The notes under the pieces were generated by a model that was not told where the DNA came from, made no database searches, and saw only the letters and a list, made by a program, of their open reading frames with translations. Positions 48,459 to 60,335 of a stretch of DNA of 64,000 nt are shown here, piece after piece. Positions within the stretch are counted from its first letter, which is position 1. Each line of letters opens with the position of its first letter. Source of the stretch: Hsuehochloa calcarea (taxonomy: Eukaryota; Streptophyta; Magnoliopsida; Poales; Poaceae); the NCBI GenBank assembly GCA_036346395.1, contig CM070599.1, forward strand, positions 35,765,232 through 35,829,231, written 5' to 3'. A program made the position numbers and the translations under genes.

Positions 48459-49740
48459 CTACATCAGTTAGATCTTCATTAGTGAGACTCACTCCATCCA
48501 TTTTTATTTGGTAAATCCCCAAGATGTAGTATCAAAAGCAACATCATAGGCCAATAGCAAGGGGAAGAATTTTTGGCAACAGTAACTCTATTCTTTAGTG
48601 AACTCTTGGGGGAGATGCAAACAACTGACAAAGAGAGGTTCTTGTTACATTTGAACATCTGAACAACACATTACTCAGTATAGAAGGGGATCTTGTCACA
48701 TATCAATTACTCACCTACAAGCATGTAAATACTCTGATTTCTCGTATTGACAAAGTTGCATATCAAAACTTGAACAAATTTAGAATAGTGAAACTATAAC
48801 CAAACTCAAATTTGGGGAAACACAAATGCTAGATGTTTGCTTCAACAAATTGAACCAAATATGTCCTAGTAACTTGAAACTTAAACTAAAAACAAACAAA
48901 AGGGAGCCTACGCACGCCAGTCTAATTCAAGAGACAAAAACAACATGAAAAAATCGCCCACTTTTGTGTTCTCGTCTAACATTCATCATACAACATATCA
49001 CAATCGACAAAGTCCAAGCACTGAACACAAATTGAACATAATCGAATAAAAACCTAATTCCTCCATATATTTTCCACATAAACACATATTTTTCCATCTA
49101 ATCAAACCGTGACTTCAATTCAAAATCACGCAATTGCCCACAAATAAGTCCGCCCCCAATATAACAAGTAACAACAAACCCTAGAAACATAAGAATACAT
49201 AAATTATCACTATAGGGCACACGTGATATCCCAGATTATAGCAAAAAAAAAAAGCAACAACGAATAGAAGACCCAAACCCCCGACCGCCGCCGCTTGCTT
49301 CAATGCCGGCAACCACTAGTCCTTGACTACAAATAAACAAAAACTATGATCATGCATACTGTAGAGCTGACAAGTTGCCTGTCTGCAGCCACCGTCGAGC
49401 AGCACCGATCCACCTATTCACCTATGTCTTTCTCGTCTCTCTGTCTCTATCTGTGTGTGTGTGTGGAGTGTGGACACATAGGTTTCTTGCCTTAACCGGT
49501 TCTAATTATTGTGGGCCGGGTTCTGAAACGAAAACCATCGTCCAAAATACAAATAAGAGATCGGAACCAACAACAACAGCAAATATCCCACGCATCCGAA
49601 AGCAAATCCAACGGCCATAAAATCGACAAAAGTTTAATAAATTTTCAGACAACTGAAAAACAGCAGAACCGTTTGCTCAATTCAAGCTCCAACATTGCCA
49701 AATACGCTAAAAAAATCCCCCACCGGGCACCGGCCCCGGC
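48459..49740. other. Intergenic region upstream of the small Cys-rich gene
   Basis: A/T-rich, no ORF or element recognised, short (TG)n near 49451. The last 250 bases before the ATG at 49972 become GC-rich, as in a grass promoter/5' UTR. Confidence 0.4.
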
Positions 49741-49741
49741 C

Positions 49742-49747
49742 CACGTG
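49742..49747 (+). promoter_or_regulatory. G-box
   Basis: CACGTG, 225 bases upstream of the ATG at 49972, in the GC-rich proximal promoter. It is a common bZIP/bHLH site; no proof of use. Confidence 0.3.
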
Positions 49748-49971
49748 AATCCCGGATTCGCGGCCTCTGCAGCCCGCGGGCCCGCCGTCGCTGTCGCCCG
49801 CCGTCCCGTCCCATTCCTCCTATCCTAATTCCCCAACTCACATCATCTCAATCAAAACGACGCAACCAACCCGAAACGATCCCCAAAACTCACGCCTCTC
49901 CCCGTCTCCTCTCTGCGATCCCGGAAATCTCCAGCCCGACCAGCCCCAGCCCCCCTCCTCGCCCGGCGAAG

Positions 49972-51796
49972 ATGCACCTGTGGCCGTCGCTCCGGATCCG
50001 GGACTCGTTCAAGCACGACTACCTGCAGAAGCTGGAGTTCAACCTCGCCCACATGAAGCGCGCGCAGCGGCAGGGGCAGGACCAGGACCAGCAGCAGCCG
50101 CCTGGCGACGGGAAGGCGCCGCTGCTCGAGGGTCGCTCCCCGTCGTCGCGGAGGGGCTCGATGGTGGCCGGCGCACTCGAGCTCGCCTGGGACGCCGCCA
50201 TGCTCCTCACGTGTTGCTGCTGCTGCTTCTGCTGCGGTGGTACGTCGTCCTGACACCATTCCTAGTTCCGATCGTATAAAGCCTGTTTCATGTTTCGTTC
50301 ACCATTAAGCATTTTTTTTAGAATTTATCATTTAGCATTTGATTGTCAAAAACGCATGTAATTGATCCTGAAACCGATTAGGATTACGTTCTTTCCCCTT
50401 TCGAAGAGCTCGTAGGGTCACTTGATTGGGTTGGTATTGGAATGTGCTGCTGGATGTCTTATTCCCATGATGTCGTGTCTGGATTGATTTCTTGATCATT
50501 CAGAGTTGGCTCCCGTTTTATTGTTAACATTGAGGCATCGGGGGGCTGCTTATGCTTATATTAATAAGATGTTATTAGAAAGTATATCCTAAAAGAGCAC
50601 TCAACTTTTTGGATAGGTTGGATGCAATCGCAGGAAGCCAATCCACCAGACACACATGGGGAATAGTAGATGTAAGCTGTAGCTCCCATCATGGCCATTG
50701 TTTCATTATCAAATCATCAAAGTTGTTGCAATATGGGGTGTTTGCTACTCCTTGTATCCAAACAAGAGTTGTGGTGAGATATGGTAGTGATACTCCTTGT
50801 ATCCTTGTGGAGATCATTCATATTTGGAGAGTAGAAGTATATTGGCCACGACTGTAATTCAGCATTTCTAGCTGAGTTTAGGCTGCTGGTGAAACTGTGG
50901 AAGCAGGGCTAGCTGTTGGAATCACCTGATTTTGTCCTCTTCCTTTTGTTTTGAATTAGCACATATATAAAGTTTCTGGATTGAAGGAGTGATTGATTAT
51001 TTCATTGGTCATGTCACCAGCTTGATTGCCCTCCCTTAATATGTTCATCTGGGTATGTGGGTTGTTCCATTTTCAGGATACAGTGAACTCATTTCCTTGC
51101 AAGTTTAACATTTGAAAAATAACATAATTGTTTCAACTTTCAATTCATGATGTGGTTAAGTGATTTTCACTCAGGTTGTCGACTCTGGTCACTGAGAATA
51201 TATCTAGTCTTCTCCTATGCCTGTATAAATTGTACCTAGGCTGGCTGAATTGAAGGGAAGTTCTCCAAGGAAAGTGGATACTGTTGATGCCTAGGAAAAG
51301 CATAAGTTGCTACGGGCACATATGCTTGTTCCACCCTGAAGGCCTGAAATGCTAACCACAGGAAGTTTCAAGTATTCGGTTACAGATCCTCTCCAGGCAT
51401 GAGTGCCGATGCACAGACCCAGCAAATAGTGTGTACTTTGGACACATGCATGTGCAAAATGGACGTGCATCCAATAGAAAGGATTCTTACACTACATACA
51501 TAACCTGAAAACTAAAGGAATCCTTAGCATCTAGTGCCACAATGATCATTTCTCACCAGCAGCCAAGTCCTAAAATTTGATGTTCATAAAGCGCTGTCCA
51601 ATGTGAAGTGGTTGTAGGGAGGGAGGGCGATTTGCCATTTTTGCTTGCTTCTTATCGAACAAACTGCTCAAAGTAAATGCTCTCTAGTTCCTTGTCTCAA
51701 TGCTGTCTTGTTATTTGTTCTAACTTCATCTTTAATCAATTCATATGTAATGTACCAGCTTGTGGCGATGAGGAAGATCATCCATCTGCTCGCTGA
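49972..51796 (+). CDS. Small Cys-rich plant protein, two exons
   Basis: Exon 1 is 49972-50239 and exon 2 is 51759-51796; the intron 50240-51758 has GTACGT and CCAG ends. Splicing gives 101 residues. The N-terminal block MHLWPSLRIRDSF is followed by KHDYLQKLEFNLAHMKR. A Gln/Asp/Pro-rich variable linker comes next. A hydrophobic-to-Cys stretch (ALELAWDAAMLLTCCCCCFCC) leads into GACGDEEDHPSAR at the end. The Cys run completed across the splice site (CCG/ACGDEED) supports the intron; unspliced read-through gives a less natural tail. I remember similar short plant proteins with the same conserved start and CCxCFCxGAC end, but no assigned function. The Cys cluster could be palmitoylated or bind metal; that is inference. 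It is single-copy in this window and near no related gene. Confidence 0.7.
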
Positions 51797-52329
51797 GAAT
51801 CACCTCCAGAAGTCAGAGAACTCGTTGCCTCAGGAAAAACCTGATAATTTATGGACCAGTAGTGGGTCGCAGTCAAATAATTTCAGCTTTGTACAAATGG
51901 ATTTTTTTGTCGTTCGCTGATGTGGCCCAAATTAAGATGCCACTGATAGATACATATAGCAGTATTTGTCTGTAGGAAATCTCTGTAGTTTAGGCTTCAA
52001 AACTGATGTGTAGTCCATAGACAACTGTATTTACATTCAGGATATGTGCGATTGCCGTTTCTGGCTTCTCCCCACATTGATCTTAGCTCTGTTTTTGTTA
52101 GTTGCGCGTCATTGCATTCATGGTCACCCTTCCCTCGCCAACAAAACTGTCAATTTGAACCATAATGTTTCTACGTTTGCGTCGATCTTGTTTTGCCTGA
52201 TAGGCTTATAGTGTCCTAAACTTTTTTATTTGTTCTTAAAATGAAGTGGAAAAACCCTATATCCTATGCAAGCAAATATACCTTTAGCATATGATAAACA
52301 AATCACAAGAAAGGCCTAGCCAAAACAAT
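51797..52329. other. 3' UTR/flank of the small Cys-rich gene
   Basis: T-rich non-coding sequence, probably 3' UTR in its first 200-400 bases, then A-rich DNA up to the LINE. Confidence 0.4.
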
Positions 52330-55085
52330 GTTTAGCAAACTTCAAATGGTTGAAGCTGTGGAAGAAAATAGTCATGGGGCTCGCGGTGCTTGAACGCTCC
52401 CGGAAGAGGCAAAACTCTTGCATCATAAATCTAAGAGAGTGGGATGCCAACACTAAGTTTTTCCGCCTCAAAATCAATTCGAGGAGACGCAAAAATCACA
52501 TCCAAAGACTACAAAAGGACTAGGACTGAGCTATCTCACATGAAGACAAACAAGAAGTCCTGCAGCAGCATTTTTAGGGCATGATGTCTCCGCCGACCAA
52601 TATAACCCTTGGCCTTAACTGGGCGGCCTTGGACCTCGCCGTACAAAACATGCCAGACATCGAGGCGCCTTTCTCGGAGCAGGAGATCACAACGACCCTT
52701 GCGTAGATGCCAGGAGACAGAGCCCCAGGACCGGACGGCTTCACCATCAATTTCTACGAGTCATGATGGGCCATCGTAAAAGCCAACGTCATGGCACTGT
52801 TCCACAACTTCCATAGCCTCCGGACGATGAACCTACACCTCCGAAACACGGCTAATGTCATGCTGATACCGAAGAAGGAAGGAGCCGATAAAGTTGCTGA
52901 CTACAGACCGATAAGCCTCATCCATGGACCATGGGAATGCAAAATGGATCTCCAAGACACTGGCTCGACGCTAGATGAGCCTCAATCCATGGGATTGCAG
53001 AATGGACCTCCAAGACAATGGCTCTGCACCTAGCCGCATTTGAACACCCTGGTCTCTGTCAATCCGAGTGTTTTCATCAAAATCGAGATGCATCCAGAGT
53101 ACTTTTATGTTCGTAAGGAACTTAATAATACTTTTATGTTAGTAAGGAACTTAATAAGGAGACTCCGTAGAACCAAAACCTCAACACTCTTTCTCAAACT
53201 AGACATTGCAAAAGCATTTGATACCGTCCGCTGGGACTACCTACTAGAGCTATTACAAAAAAGGACTATCAAACAGATGGACGAACCGGATCTCGACCAT
53301 CCTCTCAACTGCCTCCTCCAATGCGCTCCTTAACAGCGTCCCTGACACTATAATCAAGCACGGGAGGGGGCTGCGATAGGGAGACCTACTCTCCCCTTTC
53401 CTCTTCATTCTAGTAATCGACCCCCTCCTATGGCTGCTAGAGATAGCAACATAGACCAGCCACCTGGAGCGTCCTCGAGACTGTTTTGCTAGGCTCATGA
53501 CATCTTTGTATACAAATGATGCGGCGATTTTTATATTCTCTTCAAAGCGTGATGTCACAACTATGCGCCAGATACTCAAGAGTTTTGGAATTGTCTCGGG
53601 ACTCCAGACCAACTTCCAAAAAAGTACGGTAGTGCCTATAAGCTATGAAAATGCAAACCTCGAGGCGGTTCTCTTGATTTTCCTAGCTACCAGAGAAGCC
53701 TTCCCCGTTAAGTACCTAGGGTTGCCGCTAAACTTCAAAAGATTGCGAAAGGTGCACTTTTAGGCCCTCATGGGTAAAGTTGGGACAAGACTGGCAAGAT
53801 GGCAAACACCTTGGTCAAATCGTTGCAAACCTCGATCCCGACATATTACATCACAGTACTAAAAAACCCAAAAGGGATCCTCTGTGCCATGGACCGTCTA
53901 AGATGATGCTTCCTATGGGCTAGAACAGACACAATTTCAGGAGGAAAATGCAAAGTTAACTGAGACAAGGTCTGTCGGCCAACACGGCTCGGAGGACTCG
54001 GTGTTCTAAACCTCCAAAAGTTTGCAACAACCTAAGACTAGGCTGGCTCTAGCTAGAATGGAAGGAAGACAATGAACCCTAGGTGGGAATGGACATCCTG
54101 TGTGACACAGCCGACCGACGTCTCTTTGCAGCGGCCACAACAATTACCTTGGGTGATGGGAACAAAACCAACTTCTGGAACAAACCATGGCTAGAGGGTT
54201 CAACTCCCAAAGATCTGACTCTGAAGATATTTCAAATATCCATAAGGAAGAACTTAACAGTGAGCACGGCCCTACATGATGGGCGATGAATCCAGGACAT
54301 CAACACTCTGGGGGATAACAACTCAGCACATATAGGAATTCCTACACCTTTGGAGGAAAATAAGGCTTATTAACCTCGACCCAAGCGTCCCCGGTGAGAT
54401 CGTGTGGAAGATAACACCAGATGGCATATACATAGCAAAATCTGCTTACGCGTCGCAGTTCCTCAGTTCAATAACAACATATTACAAAAATGTTATATGG
54501 AAAACCGCAACACCCCCAAAATGCAAGTTCTTTGCCTAGATTGCGATTCGAAATCGTCTCTGGACCTCGGACGGACTGCAAGCAAAGGGCTAGTCGAACC
54601 AGCACACATGTCCCCTTTGCGAAAAACACCAGAAATGACCTTGCACCTTGTTTACGCTTGCAGATACTCACGGCGAGTATGGAATTCGATGGGCATTTGG
54701 TTGGGAAGGGCACTGCTTATGCCATCCCGTTGGGCACAGAGTCGGAGCATTGGAGATTGGTGGACAAGGATCAACAGCATGGGAGGTCTCCCAAGAAAGG
54801 CAACGGCCACGGTGGTTTTCCCAATCATCTGAGAAATTTAGAAGGAACCTAACAACAAAATATTCCATAACAAGACAGTCCCTTCCGTGAATCTAATCGC
54901 AATGATAAAGAAAGAAGGTAGAGCTTGGACCTTCATAAGGACCAAGTGCTTAGAGCATTCCATACCATGCAATTAAGTTGCTTTGTTAAAACTGTTTGTT
55001 TTGAACTGCTTTTGTTACCTTCTTTATTAATAAAATAGGTAATACTTCTGCTTTTTTAGAAGAAGAAAAAAGAAAGAAAGAAAAG
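52330..55085 (+). mobile_element. 5'-truncated, inactive LINE (non-LTR retrotransposon)
   Basis: Pieces of the LINE ORF2 polyprotein appear in order but in changing frames. RT block 0 APGPDGFTINFY is at about 52727-52762, followed by VMLIPKKEGADKVADYRPISLI (52858-52923; key residues given in part). FLKLDIAKAFDTVRWDYL lies at about 53191-53244 and GDLLSPFLFILVIDPL near 53380-53427. The catalytic box reads YTND instead of YADD (about 53500-53511). The thumb is marked by VKYLGLPL (about 53709). The C-terminal region with a degenerate zinc finger follows to about 54900. It ends in TTATTAATAAAATAGG and a purine-rich A tail (about 55057-55085). Several stops and the altered active site make it dead. 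Two short internal tandem duplications are listed among the findings. Confidence 0.8.
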
Positions 55086-55174
55086 CTGCAGGCCTGTGGC
55101 CTATGTCAAGACTGAGGGTGCCCACGAATATTTTTATGCAGCTTGCACGGTATTGATCGGATAAGCTGCATCCA
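55086..55174 (+). repeat. Segment 1 of the WAP-upstream duplication
   Basis: Matches 62673-62761 with several differences; it includes gcctgtggcctatgtcaaga and aagctgcatccac. In the second copy it runs directly into the sequence that here starts at 56679. Confidence 0.75.
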
Positions 55175-56678
55175 CCGTCAGAGACAGCGTCGCGTCTTCG
55201 TTCGACGTCATGGAGAGGTCCGTCTCCTCACTGACGGCAACCATAGACGAGCAGAAGTGGCTGGCGAACGCCGAGAAGGACATGTATGGCGCTGTTGTTG
55301 AGGGTTTTCTCCGAGAGATCAATGTGGATTCTCCGGTCCTGAAAAATGGGAGTTCTTCTCCGGGAGAAGGAAGTCAGCCACCTACCGAGAATGCCTGGGA
55401 GGAAACTGAATCTCTGAAGGATGAAACTGGGCAGCTGCAGTCAACAAGGCGTATCCCTGAGACGATTTCAGGTAGGGCACGATGTAGTCATTCAGAAGAG
55501 CCTGGTATCTCTCATGTGGAAGTCAAAAGGCTGATAGAAGAAAAGATTGATTCGGAGATTAAATGTGGACTACAGGATATGTTACATGCATCAATGTTCA
55601 GAGACTTGGTGAGGAAACTGTCTGTTCAGGAGGAAGCACAAAAGCTAACAGCAGAGAAGGATGAATTGGACATCAGAAGTAGACTACAATGTGAAATATA
55701 TGCTACCATATTAAAAGATTTGGCGAGTAAACTGGTTGTTGAATCTGCTGAACATCTTATCAGGACCCTCATCAAAGATGAAGTACATACATTCCTTGTT
55801 GCCAAGACTGTAAATGAATGGAAGAGCACAACAGAAATGGTTTGCAGTGAGAACCTTATCAAGGAAGAGATTGATTGCGTTGTTTTTGGAGGACTAACAA
55901 AAGATTTAGCACAAAAACATAGTTTGAATGTGCTCAAATACCCAGACGAAATTAAAGGAAGCAATAATTTGGGAAGATTCAGCATAATTGACAATTTTGA
56001 ACAACTACAGAAGACGAAGACACAAATCAATGTAACCAATGAAGATAAAGGTGTAGATTATAATAAACATCAAGTACCTGTGAAGCAAGAGATTTTGAGT
56101 AGCTCTGATTACTGTAATGGGGAAGATTCAAAAGAAAGTGGTCAGCAGGCTGAAACGTCAACTGACAAAGATGATGTTTCTAACTCAGTTAATGGCAATG
56201 CTGAGCAAGCTTTGGAGCAACAAGATCACAGGAAGCTGCACACAGGAGATGTACCTTTAAGTTTGAGCATGCCTCCTGAAGGAGCGAATCTGAAAAATGG
56301 TCCAGTGGCTTTGACTCTTGATGAGAAATACGGCACTAGGCATTCATTGGCCTCAAATGCAATAATTGGCGAACATGATCAGTTTGAACTGCAAAGTCCG
56401 TTGATTTCATTCACTAATTTCCAGAAAATATTCATGGATTTTGAAGCTGTTACTGGTGAAAAAATAGGAACAGCTATGCTGAGGTTTGTGAGTTTCTCTT
56501 TCATAATTTTCCATGCTATAAGGCAATTGGAAGATAACCTTAAAATTGCTTTAGAACTGAGGTTACCTGCAGACATGCAGTTCAGTAATGTGAGAGAGAC
56601 AGAGAGCTATTACTGTTTACCTATGATCATTGTACAGATTGAGAGACTTGGACGAACACTTGGCGAATCTGGTTGAAC
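55175..56678 (+). pseudogene. Partial duplicate of the WAP gene (exon 1 3' part, intron 1, start of exon 2)
   Basis: Matches 57684-59184 with only about eight substitutions and one 3-base indel by eye. It begins inside exon 1 (CCGTCAGAGACAG) and includes the full unspliced intron 1. It stops 35 bases into exon 2 at GGTTGAAC. Because the intron is retained, it was copied from DNA, not mRNA. An ORF of 488 codons starting at ATG 55210 remains open (it reads into the intron), as expected for a young copy. It lacks the WAP N-terminus and the last two exons. It has the same orientation as the parent. Confidence 0.88.
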
Positions 56679-56774
56679 CCAAAGGATATCCCCGAAAGGC
56701 CGAAACACCGCTCGGAGGCTCAGCTTACGAAGGAGCACACGCGAGCGATTCGCTCCGAACCGCGCGCTCCAGAA
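56679..56774 (+). repeat. Segment 2 of the WAP-upstream duplication
   Basis: ccaaaggatatccccgaaag to gcgctccagaa matches 62766-62861. Most differences are C in this copy and T in the other. Confidence 0.75.
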
Positions 56775-56878
56775 TGCACGTCCACAGCGAACACACGTCC
56801 GCGAGCAAACCCCTCGGGAGACCAAGACCAGGTCCTGTACCTACGCGCTTCCCCTCCACGAACACACCATGTCGCGCG

Positions 56879-56965
56879 GAATTCCACGCATTGCCATGTG
56901 AAGTTTGCCATTTAGTACGTGAATTCCACGCATTTCCATGTGAAGTTCGTCGTTTAGTAGTACGT
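56879..56965 (+). repeat. 42-base tandem repeat in the WAP 5' flank
   Basis: gaattccacgcattgccatg (56879) and gaattccacgcatttccatg (56921) start two adjacent units ending tttagta(gta)cgt. Probably in the promoter or 5' UTR, 45-130 bases before the ATG. Confidence 0.8.
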
Positions 56966-57007
56966 AGTAGTAGTTTCGTCGACGTACGGCGGCAGCTGCA
57001 TCTAGCA

Positions 57008-59765
57008 ATGGACGAGTTCTTCAGCGGGCTCGACTACCGGCTGCGGATGTCGGTGAAGGTGGCGGACTCCATCATGATGGGGCTCGTGAACGCGGCCATG
57101 GAGGACGCCTACAAGAAGAGCCTCTGGAAGGACGGCGACCTGGAGCGCCTATTCCAGAAGCTCCGCTTCGCCGAGCTCGCCATCATGCAGCTCGAGTGGT
57201 GCCTCCGCTTCGTGCGAGGCGAGATGGAAGCCGACGGCGGCGCCGACGACAGCCACGAGCAGCTCCTCGATGATCTCCTCGAGACGCGCGACCGGATCCA
57301 GGCCCGCCTCGACGAGGCCGAGCTCGCCGTCGCCGACAAGGACCGCGACTACATGCGCCGGAAGAACGAGGAGCTCAGCTCGTCGCGCCGCGAGACGGCG
57401 CCCGCTGACTCCGAGCGCGCCGTTGCCGGCCACGACGAGGAGGGCTGCGCGTTTGCCGAGCTGAAGGGCTCGGTGGACCGGCAGATGGCAAGGATGAGGT
57501 TCAGGCTGGAGGACGCGCGCTCCACGCTGGCAGCGCTCATGCAGAAGGTCAGCGGCGAGGCGTCGCCGATGGCGAGGCTCCAGGAGGCCGGCCACGAGGG
57601 TGACGGGGTGAAGGGGCTCTCCGGCTTCTACAGCATGGCGCAGCTGCTCATGGAGTTCCAGGAGATGGTCTTGGACGCCAGCGCCGTCAGAGACAGCGTC
57701 GCGTCTTCGTTCGACGTCATGGAGAGGTCCGTCTCCTCACTGACGGCAACCATAGACGAGCAGAAGTGGCTGGCGAACGCCGAGAAGGACATGTATGGCG
57801 CTGTTGTTGAGGGTTTTCTCCGAGAGATCAATGTGGATTCTCCGGTCCTGAAAAATGGGAGTTCTTCTCCGGGAGAAGGAAGTCAGCCACCTACCGAGAA
57901 TGCCTGGGAGGAAACTGAATCTCTGAAGGATGAAACTGGGCAGCTGCAGTCAACAAGGCGTATCCCTGAGACGATTTCAGGTAGGGCACGATGTAGTCAT
58001 TCAGAAGAGCCTGGTATCTCTCATGTGGAAGTCAAAAGGCTGATAGAAGAAAAGATTGATTCGGAGATTAAATGTGGACTACAGGATGTGTTTCATGCAT
58101 CAATGTTCAGAGACTTGGTGAGGAAACTGTCTGTTCAGGAGGAAGCACAAAAGCTAACAGCAGAGAAGGATGAATTGGACATCAGAAGTAGACTACAATG
58201 TGAAATATATGGTACCATATTAAAAGATTTGGCGAGTAAACTGGTTGTTGAATCTGCTGAACATCTTATCAGGACCCTCATCAAAGATGAAGTACATACA
58301 TTCCTTGTTGCCAAGACTGTAAATGAATGGAAGAGCACAACAGAAATGGTTTGCAGTGAGAACCTCATCAAGGAAGAGATTGATTGCGTTGTTTTTGGAG
58401 GACTAACAAAAGATTTAGCAAAAAAACATAGTTTGAATGTGCTCAAATACCCAGACGAAATTAAAGGAAGCAATAATTTGGGAAGATTCAGCATAATTGA
58501 CAATTTTGAACAACAACAGAAGATGAAGACACAAATCAATGTAACCAATGAAGATAAAGGTGTAGATTATAATAAACATCAAGTACCTGTGAAGCAAGAG
58601 ATTTTGAGTAGCTCTGATTACTGTAATGGGGAAGATTCAAAAGAAAGTGGTCTGCAGGCTGAAACGTCAACTGACAAAGATGATGTTTCTAACTCAGTTA
58701 ATGGCAATGCTGAGCAAGCTTTGGAGCAACAAGATCACAGGAAGCTGCACACAGGAGATGTACCTTTAAGTTTGAGCATGCCTCCTGAAGGAGCGAATCT
58801 GAAAAATGGTCCAGTGGCTTTGACTCTTGAGAAATACGGCACTAGGCATTCATTGGCCTCAAATGCAATAATTGGCGAACATGATCAGTTTGAACTGCAA
58901 AGTCCGTTGATTTCATTCACTAATTTCCAGAAAATATTCATGGATTTTGAAGCTGTTACTGGTGAAAAAATAGGAACAGCTATGCTGAGGTTTGTGAGTT
59001 TCTCTTTCATAATTTTCCATGCTATAAGGCAATTGGAAGATAACCTTAAAATTGCTTTAGAACTGAGGTTACCTGCAGACATGCAGTTCAGTAATGTGAG
59101 AGAGACAGAGAGCTATTACTGTTTACCTATGATCATTGTACAGATTGAGAGACTTGGACGAACACTTGGCGAATCTGGTTGAACAAGTGAGTTCTCTTAA
59201 AAGAAGTGAACTGATTCACCGGAGGGCTTTCACCAAGCGATGTCACGACCTCCAAACAGCAGAAATAGAGGTTACATACTGTGGCCTTTCTCTGTGCAAA
59301 CTCGATAAGCTTTGTACTTTCTCTTCAGAGGAAAAAAAAAGGCTCCGCACTGATTACTCTATGATCAAAAGGATTCAATGCAAGGGAGATACTTATCTTT
59401 GTTTGCGCTGAACCTCAGGTGGATCTGCTTGGCGATGAGGTGGAACTGCTTCTTGGACTTCTCAGCAAGACATATAAAGCGTTGGATCACTATTCACCAG
59501 TTCTACAACACTATCTAGGGGTAATATTCTGTTTTTATGCCATCACGCAGTAAGATTTGTTAAAGCTAGTGTATCTACTAAATCTACCATTTTGTGTTCC
59601 GAGCATGGCAGGGTTAGTATGGGGAGCTTAGCAGAACATAAATTTTGTGTTCTTTCTTGGTTCTTATGCCTGGAGTGATACTGAGTTTGCCATTTACCTT
59701 TTCAGATAAGGGAGATGCTGACACTGCTCGGGAAGGAGCTAGCCGTGAGGCATCAGGTTCACTAA
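57008..59765 (+). CDS. WAP: WPP domain-associated protein (WAP) homologue, four exons
   Basis: Exons are 57008-58989, 59144-59270, 59419-59520 and 59706-59765; all introns are GT/AG and the joined CDS is 756 residues. The N-terminal block (ADSIMMGLVNAAMEDAYKK, LAIMQLEWCLRFVRGEME) and the next helix (SHEQLLDDLLETRDRIQARL) match the tomato/Arabidopsis WAP family. The middle is variable, acidic and helical. The C-terminal coiled coil (RLRDLDEHLANLVEQVSSLKR) leads to the conserved end VDLLGDEVELLLGLLSKTY and ALDHYSPVLQHYLGIREML. WAPs are long coiled-coil proteins first found as partners of WPP-domain (nuclear-envelope-targeted) proteins; their biochemical role is little known. The frame is open upstream to 56630, but the ATG at 57008 fits the family start and avoids the repetitive 5' flank. 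Exon 1's 3' part is duplicated at 55175-56678. Confidence 0.85.
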
Positions 59766-60089
59766 AATGTTGTTCCTGTAAGTCAGTCAATGGATTATGA
59801 TCACCCTCGTTAATTTGCATACATTAATTTTCTCATAGCAAAATGAGTAGTAATTAAAAGGAACAAAATTTTGTTGAGGAACTGAGACAATTCACAATTT
59901 TGCGTCAAGATCGTTAGATGAACAACATTCTGAAGTTTCTTAGTGGAACTTATATGCATACAAACAATTCCACACGAAATGCGTGCAAAGTGTGGCTAGT
60001 ATGTGAGATCCACATGTCAACGCAGTTCTCATGCTCCTCGCGAAAGAAACCACACAGTTCTTAACTTCTTATGCACTTCCTAACGAGCA
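59766..60089. other. 3' flank of the WAP gene
   Basis: A/T-rich non-coding sequence with no motif beyond a likely 3' UTR. Confidence 0.4.
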
Positions 60090-60335
60090 TTAGAGCTTAC
60101 AGTGTTTAGAGGCCACCCAGCCTCTAAGCTGGGACGCACTAGTTGCCTCTAAGCTTAGCACAAATCCATACAATGTATAATATCTTCAATAGCCTCTAAT
60201 GTGAGACCCCAAATATATTTATTAAATATAAAGAAAACGTGGGGGCACGTGATTTTTATTGGGTAGAGGCACTCTCCACGCCTAGAGGCAGCGCCAAGCA
60301 AATTCGCTTAGAGGCTCTATGTTGCAGTGTGTAGT
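60090..60335. mobile_element. Possible MITE with TAGAGGC-type inverted repeats
   Basis: Left end ttacagtgtttagaggccac and right end cttagaggctctatgttgca. The word cctctaa/ttagagg occurs at least six times in both orientations. No coding content. The TSD is not resolved. Confidence 0.4.

Noticed and set aside
55210..56676. Independent 488-residue gene
   Set aside because: It is a partial copy of WAP exon 1 that reads into the copied intron; it lacks both conserved ends of the family.
56630..57007. In-frame N-terminal extension of the WAP protein
   Set aside because: It would start in the duplicated intron/exon 2 fragment and cross the foreign segment 2 and a 42-base repeat. The family start fits ATG 57008.
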